A stretch of DNA of 64,000 bases from an uncultured Bacilli bacterium (GTDB taxonomy: Bacteria > Bacillota_I > Bacilli_A > RF39 > UBA660): contig CANRDN010000010.1 in NCBI GenBank assembly GCA_947629375.1, positions 1 through 64,000 on the forward strand, given 5' to 3'. Of the stretch, positions 58,772-64,000 are shown one piece after another; positions within the stretch are counted from its first letter, which is position 1; every line of letters starts with the position of its first letter. A program made the translations under genes and the position numbers. The notes below the pieces were generated by a model. That model was given only the letters and a program-made list of their open reading frames with translations, did no database searches and was not told where the DNA came from.

Positions 58772-60016
58772 TTAAAATTTCAACTTAATCAATAAATCAC
58801 CTGTCCTGATAAGATATGCTAATCTAGCTTTGTCAAAAGCTAAGTTACTCTTAGTATAAATTTCATTATATAGTTTAACTACTTGAACACTAATATCCTC
58901 TTTATTGGTTAATTCCTTAGAAGCAACTATATATTTGTGTAGATCAATTTCTTTATTTCTTATTACAAAGTAAGCAGAAAATTGACGAACACATTGTAAA
59001 TTTGTTAAACATAAAAGAATTGCTTTTAAAAGTTTACAAATTGATTCTTTCGAATTTGCTTGATTAACAATTTGATAAAAGTAAGTGTAACCTCCAATTT
59101 TTGAATTGTTATAAACATAAATTTCATTAGTCAAATCACTTAATTTCTTGTTATATACTAGATTGTGTTTATTTCCCTTTAACTTCAAATTAAGATAATA
59201 ATCAAGCTTACTAGCAACTGTATATCCTAAATAATTTAGTCTAAGACTTTCTATAGGAAAATAGTTATAAATTTGCTTTAAGGTATATCTTAATTTCATA
59301 AAATTAACAATTCGACATATAATACCTTTAATTTCTACTGATTCCCCATCAATACCATTTCGATTCTTCTTAGGTAAATAAAGAATACTAATATTTGCAA
59401 TTCTTTCTCTATCACCATCTACTAACTGACTTTTCTTTAATTTGTCAGCATAGTATGAATTCTTAAAACTCCAGTACACTTTCTTCGTATTTAACTTTTC
59501 ACAAGTAATGACAATCTGTTCCTTTAATTTTACATTATTTATATGTGGAAAAATTAACCTTAAAGAAGAAATTGGTATATAAACATAATTATCATTAAAA
59601 CCAGCTTTACTACTTAAAGAGATATAATAATGATTAATTAGTTTTAATAACTTCATTTCTGCTAGAGTAAAAGTAGCATTATGCACATCTATTCCAAAAG
59701 AAAAGCTCTTAGCCTTACCATATAAGATTTCTTTCTGATAAATGTTATTTGAATAATCATTACATGTAATGCTCATATCAAACATCTCATATGTGAACTT
59801 GTCACCAAAATCACTTATAGTTTTTGATATATCAACATTATGCCTATAAGCCAAATCATGTGATAAAAATTTCAAATAGCTTTGTATTGAATCATATAAT
59901 GGATCAATTGCTGCATAATTAGTTGCCTCAGCAATAGTAGCATCTAAACCATCATTAGGTTGTAATTTAAAGATGCCATCCTTTTGCATTTGTTTTAATG
60001 CATTAAACATAATCAA
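58772..60016 (-). CDS. Putative replication initiator-like protein (winged-helix type)
   Basis: 414 aa; position between two helicase genes, initiator-like layout; family assignment weak. Confidence 0.4.
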   Translation of the reverse strand: MIMFNALKQMQKDGIFKLQPNDGLDATIAEATNYAAIDPLYDSIQSYLKFLSHDLAYRHNVDISKTISDFGDKFTYEMFDMSITCNDYSNNIYQKEILYGKAKSFSFGIDVHNATFTLAEMKLLKLINHYYISLSSKAGFNDNYVYIPISSLRLIFPHINNVKLKEQIVITCEKLNTKKVYWSFKNSYYADKLKKSQLVDGDRERIANISILYLPKKNRNGIDGESVEIKGIICRIVNFMKLRYTLKQIYNYFPIESLRLNYLGYTVASKLDYYLNLKLKGNKHNLVYNKKLSDLTNEIYVYNNSKIGGYTYFYQIVNQANSKESICKLLKAILLCLTNLQCVRQFSAYFVIRNKEIDLHKYIVASKELTNKEDISVQVVKLYNEIYTKSNLAFDKARLAYLIRTGDLLIKLKF

Positions 60017-61572
60017 TCACTCCCATAATCAAATGTAATTTCTCCAAACTCATCACCAATGCCACCTTGTCTACCTATAGCTGTATTTAAACCTAAGTCA
60101 TCAAAATCACTATAGTTATCAAACACACCCATAATATCTTGGAAAGTATCATCATCCATGGTCGTATGAATCGTAGAACCTGTACTGCCAATTAATTGAT
60201 GAGCAAAATCTGCAGGAACAACCATCGCATCATTAGAACGATTGCCGTCTCTATTCTTTAAGATACCAATCTTGGCTTGTTTAGAAACAATTAATGAAGG
60301 ATCGGAGAAAATACCTAAAATAACTGCAGCACAAGTCTCTAACTCATTAGCTTCCTTAAGAGCTGTCATATCATACATACCATCTCTTCTAATCGCTTTC
60401 TGATAACCTTGTCGATTAATTTGTGAAACCAGAATAGTATGAATCTGTCTCTTTGTCTTAAGAAAATCTAAACAGTTACTTCTAAAGTAATTACACCATC
60501 TATTGATAACAGTATTCTCTGAAAGATTTGATGACTGATCAGAGTAAGCTAACATTTGAATGTGGTCAATAATAAGTAAATCTAACCCTTTGCCAGTTTC
60601 CTCAATACATAAATTCTCAATCTCTTGTAGCTTACTATCAAATACAAAGTAATCATAAGACTCGATGTCTTGTTCATCCAAAATATAGAACTTACCCGGT
60701 AATGAGTCTAAATCAGGTAAAATATCACTCTCAACATAATCTCTTTCTTCTTTTGTTAAAGATTTAGACTTTAGATTCTTGTGTTCAATCTTCTTAGTCA
60801 TCTTAGGTTCCAAAGAATGTCTAGAAATTAAGTTATACATTAAATGTTCTGCTGAAATTTCCAAAGAAATGTAACAAACATTGTAACCCTGTGTTATAGC
60901 AGAATGCATAATACTTACTGAACAAATAGATTTACCCATACCAGTAAAACCAGCTAAAACTGAAACTTGACCAGCTTTAAGACCACCAATCTCTTTATCT
61001 ATTTGCTCTATACCAGTCTTGATACCAGAGTTATCTAATTTCCGATCATATAAATCTACTATTCTATCCATAATGTTTTCATACTTTACATTGGTAGAAC
61101 TCGAATTCAAAATATTTGTGAAATGTTCCATAATTTCTGGTGTCTTTCCCTCAACAGGAATTCGCTTTGCCTCATTAATTAACAACTTACTAGTGTTTAA
61201 ATCCTTTCTTTGGGTAACAAACAACTTAACAAGCGATAGCACATCTTGCATTTCAACGTTAGAATCAACCTTAGTCTTTGAAAATTGATTTTGAAAAATT
61301 TCAAAAGAAGGAATAGCATTTAACTTCTTATATAAATTTTCAAAAGTAAAAAGCATTGTTTCTTCATTATTGGATAATAACTTATTGTCCAAAAGACTAC
61401 TCTTAATGAAACTAATACAATCCTTAACTAGATTCTCATTTGCATTGCATAGGTTCTTTATTATGTCTTCAAAACGATATGCTCTAACAACGCTAGTTCC
61501 TATTTTCAATTGTGATTCTTTATAATTATTACAAATCATAAATAAGCTTTCCTTTCTATTAAACTTAATCAA
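60013..61572 (-). CDS. DnaB-like replicative helicase (519 aa)
   Basis: N-terminal helical domain plus GIEQIDKEIGGLKAGQVSVLAGFTGMGKSICSVSIM; LDLLIIDHIQML; VSQINRQGY. Confidence 0.85.
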   Translation of the reverse strand: MIKFNRKESLFMICNNYKESQLKIGTSVVRAYRFEDIIKNLCNANENLVKDCISFIKSSLLDNKLLSNNEETMLFTFENLYKKLNAIPSFEIFQNQFSKTKVDSNVEMQDVLSLVKLFVTQRKDLNTSKLLINEAKRIPVEGKTPEIMEHFTNILNSSSTNVKYENIMDRIVDLYDRKLDNSGIKTGIEQIDKEIGGLKAGQVSVLAGFTGMGKSICSVSIMHSAITQGYNVCYISLEISAEHLMYNLISRHSLEPKMTKKIEHKNLKSKSLTKEERDYVESDILPDLDSLPGKFYILDEQDIESYDYFVFDSKLQEIENLCIEETGKGLDLLIIDHIQMLAYSDQSSNLSENTVINRWCNYFRSNCLDFLKTKRQIHTILVSQINRQGYQKAIRRDGMYDMTALKEANELETCAAVILGIFSDPSLIVSKQAKIGILKNRDGNRSNDAMVVPADFAHQLIGSTGSTIHTTMDDDTFQDIMGVFDNYSDFDDLGLNTAIGRQGGIGDEFGEITFDYGSD

Positions 61573-61635
61573 GTCCTCATTACATTTTTAGTGCAGTTTT
61601 GGCTCTTGACAAATACGATTATACTCATCGCGCAA

Positions 61636-61672
61636 TTGACCAAAATTGAAATAAGCGTTATAATAAGCGTTA
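61636..61672 (+). promoter_or_regulatory. Promoter TTGACC-17-TATAAT with two 11-bp direct repeats AATAAGCGTTA flanking the -10
   Basis: -35 61636-61641, -10 61659-61664, repeats 61650-61660 and 61662-61672. Confidence 0.65.
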
Positions 61673-61743
61673 CAAGAATCAAATAACATCATTATCAAAA
61701 ATTATCAAAGGATATTAAAAGCTTAAAAAGAAAGGATAGTGTT

Positions 61744-63012
61744 ATGAAAACATTAGTTAAAATTCATAGATTTAAAAAATATGAAAAGTACAATTTAAGC
61801 GTTGACGAAGCAGTTGGAGACATATTGTTGACAGGATATAACCAGTTAGAATGTTCATCAGAGGATTCACTAGACATTTCACAATTAGTTAAAAAGACAT
61901 ATAACCTTGGTAAAAAGTTAGTTAAAATAATTAATGATCGAAGTAAAGAACTTGGGATAAATGAAGATGATACAAGAAAATTGGATAAGTATGATAAAAA
62001 TACAATCAATGATAAAATTAAAGAACGTATAGAAAAATTCATCTCAATGCCTAATAAAAACTATCCACATTATAAAGCCATGAGTAAATTTTATGGTACT
62101 GCAATAGATTTATTGCAAAAATACAATATTGAATGTGAAATTGAACAAACATTAAAGAGTAAAATAAAAAACTGGGATATTATTGACAATTTGGTATATT
62201 CTGCTGAAGAATTATCGGAACTTGAACGTAATTATAAAAACATATTTAATAAAGTATTAGAAAACATTGATACACATAATTTCACTTCATTAATTAACTA
62301 TTTAAGTGACATCCCATATACTATTTCAAAATTTAATGAAGAAATATTAAATATCAGACAAGATTCAAGCCAAGAAAGTGCAAAAAAAATATTTGAAGCA
62401 ATAGTAGAATGGTGCCAAGAGTTTGGATTGCCATTTTGTTCAGAAAATAAAAAACTTTATGGAATTATAAAAGATAAAATTATTACTGATGGGGAAATTT
62501 ATGAATGTTGGGATAGTAGTAATGTAAGAGATGAATCATTAAGCATAGGCGAGTATGCAAAAAATACTGTTCCAATCAACAATTTCATTGGAATTTGTCT
62601 CTTAATATATGAATTTTATAATGCTACAAGTTATGATAATTGGGATATTCAGCTAATTGAATATTATCATAGACAAGTTATGGAAAGATATAACAATATC
62701 TTCAATATTCCGCTTAAAATATATGAAAAAAAGATTCCTATAATAAAAGATAATAAAAAAATATTATATAACGTAAAAGAATATGAGAGTGTAGCGATTG
62801 CAGCATGGGATGTTTTCTACCATGATTACTTTGGTAATCCAAACTTTCCTCTTTCAGAACCTATAGAATTTTGTGATGAATGTCAAAAAGAAATAAAAGA
62901 ATCAGGACATATTACAAAATCCGGATTACATCTTTGTAATGAATGCTTTGCCAAAAGGAAAAAAATTCAGGGTAAAGAAAGACAAAATAGGTTTAGAAAA
63001 AATAAAAAATAA
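61744..63012 (+). CDS. Unknown 422-aa protein with C-terminal CxxC...CxxC zinc ribbon
   Basis: FCDECQKEIKESGHITKSGLHLCNECFAKRKK; divergently oriented inside the element. Confidence 0.65.
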   Translation: MKTLVKIHRFKKYEKYNLSVDEAVGDILLTGYNQLECSSEDSLDISQLVKKTYNLGKKLVKIINDRSKELGINEDDTRKLDKYDKNTINDKIKERIEKFISMPNKNYPHYKAMSKFYGTAIDLLQKYNIECEIEQTLKSKIKNWDIIDNLVYSAEELSELERNYKNIFNKVLENIDTHNFTSLINYLSDIPYTISKFNEEILNIRQDSSQESAKKIFEAIVEWCQEFGLPFCSENKKLYGIIKDKIITDGEIYECWDSSNVRDESLSIGEYAKNTVPINNFIGICLLIYEFYNATSYDNWDIQLIEYYHRQVMERYNNIFNIPLKIYEKKIPIIKDNKKILYNVKEYESVAIAAWDVFYHDYFGNPNFPLSEPIEFCDECQKEIKESGHITKSGLHLCNECFAKRKKIQGKERQNRFRKNKK

Positions 63013-63018
63013 TGGTAA

Positions 63019-63050
63019 TTGTGTCCTATAATTTGAGATATAGGACACAA
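63019..63050. repeat. Perfect 12-bp inverted repeat with 8-bp asymmetric spacer (TTGTGTCCTATA-atttgaga-TATAGGACACAA)
   Basis: Direct reading, 12/12 complementary. Confidence 0.95.
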
Positions 63051-63061
63051 AATTAAGCATT

Positions 63062-63091
63062 AAAAAAGGGGCTATAATTGCCTCTTTTTCA
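63062..63091. terminator. Bidirectional terminator between 61744-63012 and the recombinase gene
   Basis: AAAAAGGGGC-tataatt-GCCTCTTTTT. Confidence 0.65.
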
Positions 63092-63095
63092 AACC

Positions 63096-63992
63096 CTATT
63101 TATCAGAGTTGTTAACATTAAAATAAGCTTCAAGTAGTTTTTCAGGTGCATTAGAAATGCGCTGATCTTCATGTACATATATTGTGGTTGTGTTAATATC
63201 ACTATGCCTTGCAAATATTTGTGCCTGCAGAAGATCATCATTACTTGCTTTTGTAACGGAAGTTATGGCAGTATGCCTTAAACTATGAGGTGTGACTCTC
63301 TTATTCTTAACATTATTTGCTACCAATAATTTAGTAATAATACGCCTTATACTCCTCGTTGTTAGCCTTGTATTCGGTTTATTGTAAGCAAGACCGACAA
63401 ATAGAGGATCAGTAAATTTGTAATCACTACGAGCCACTAAATAATCATTTAAAGCCGCCATAACAGTTGGACAAAGAACAATAAAGCTATTCTTCTCGTT
63501 CTGAAATTTACCTTGAATATACAAGATATTCTCATTATCACGTGTGCTGATATCTTCTACATTTGCACGTTCTAGCTCACACTCCCTCAAACCATTACGA
63601 AGACATAACTCAAAAATTGCATAATCTCGCTTTTCTTGAAGTGTTTCTCTTTTAATATTATTCTGTATAGTCAATGCCTGTTCCCTAGTTAATGGAAGCT
63701 TTTTATGATTCTTACTTTGCTTAACACTTTTTATTGTTGCCATAACATTAGGTATTCCAATAGTTTCTAAATATCGGAATAACGAACGCACCCCAGCTAA
63801 ATATTGATTCACAGTAGAAGCAGATGAATACTTACTAACTAGATACCGCTTATAATCCAGAATAACCTGTCTATTAACTGACTTTATATCATTATTGATA
63901 AGCCAATTCAAAAAATACCGAATACTAGCCAAATAATTATAACTTGTCCCTTTATTAACATCTAATGAATTGGCATAATCCTCAATGATCAT
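63096..63992 (-). CDS. Tyrosine recombinase (XerC/D-like, 298 aa)
   Basis: SAM-like N-terminal domain; LRNGLRECELERA, TPHSLRHTAITS, FARHSDINTTTIYVHED. Confidence 0.88.
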   Translation of the reverse strand: MIIEDYANSLDVNKGTSYNYLASIRYFLNWLINNDIKSVNRQVILDYKRYLVSKYSSASTVNQYLAGVRSLFRYLETIGIPNVMATIKSVKQSKNHKKLPLTREQALTIQNNIKRETLQEKRDYAIFELCLRNGLRECELERANVEDISTRDNENILYIQGKFQNEKNSFIVLCPTVMAALNDYLVARSDYKFTDPLFVGLAYNKPNTRLTTRSIRRIITKLLVANNVKNKRVTPHSLRHTAITSVTKASNDDLLQAQIFARHSDINTTTIYVHEDQRISNAPEKLLEAYFNVNNSDK

Positions 63993-64000
63993 TTTAGTCG

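Larger units (their letters stand above)
54907..64000. mobile_element. Integrated mobile element at tRNA-Gly (left end inside window, right end outside)
   Basis: Tyrosine recombinase next to tRNA 3' end, HTH/excisionase-like ORF, two DnaB-like ATPases, replication-initiator-like ORF, second tyrosine recombinase. Confidence 0.75.

Noticed and set aside
61650-61672. AATAAGCGTTA repeats as a CRISPR or transposon end
   Set aside because: Too short and abutting a promoter; better explained as operator/iteron repeats.
63019-63050. 12-bp inverted repeat as an ordinary rho-independent terminator
   Set aside because: No T-tract on either strand, and a normal bidirectional terminator sits 12 bp further on; kept as a recombination-site candidate, though an RNA hairpin role is not excluded.

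Overview
AT-rich (low-GC) Firmicutes/Bacilli-type chromosome segment read with the standard code. Sporulation-linked genes (YunB, SpoVS, SpoIIIAH, GerE, GerM, possibly YutH) suggest an endospore-forming lineage. Positions ~1-54.5 kb are mostly core chromosome. They carry a surface protein behind a poly-G promoter tract, a compact phosphonate pathway (PepM/Ppd/phosphonoacetaldehyde reductase plus nucleotidyltransferase), cell-wall and RNA-modification genes, a 12-tRNA cluster, an ABC transporter with a two-component system, and the rlmN-prpC-prkC-rsgA-rpe block. A tRNA-Gly at 54832-54906 is followed at once by an integrated element that runs off the window. It encodes two tyrosine recombinases, a small HTH/excisionase-like protein, two DnaB/RecA-fold ATPases, a putative replication initiator and an unknown zinc-ribbon protein. 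The most interesting unannotated signals are: (i) a candidate type I toxin-antitoxin-like locus, with a 29-aa hydrophobic peptide convergent with an antisense small RNA and a second paralogous sRNA nearby (43.06-43.62 kb); (ii) a tetranucleotide repeat, (ATTA)6, that puts an in-frame stop in a metallophosphoesterase and would be ON only at 3 units; (iii) a poly-G tract abutting the -10 box of the surface protein gene; (iv) a 12-8-12 bp perfect inverted repeat, lox/FRT-like in geometry, beside a tyrosine recombinase in the element; (v) a structured ~100-nt leader before a glycosyltransferase-HAD fusion gene. All calls come from reading the sequence by eye. No searches or folding programs were run.
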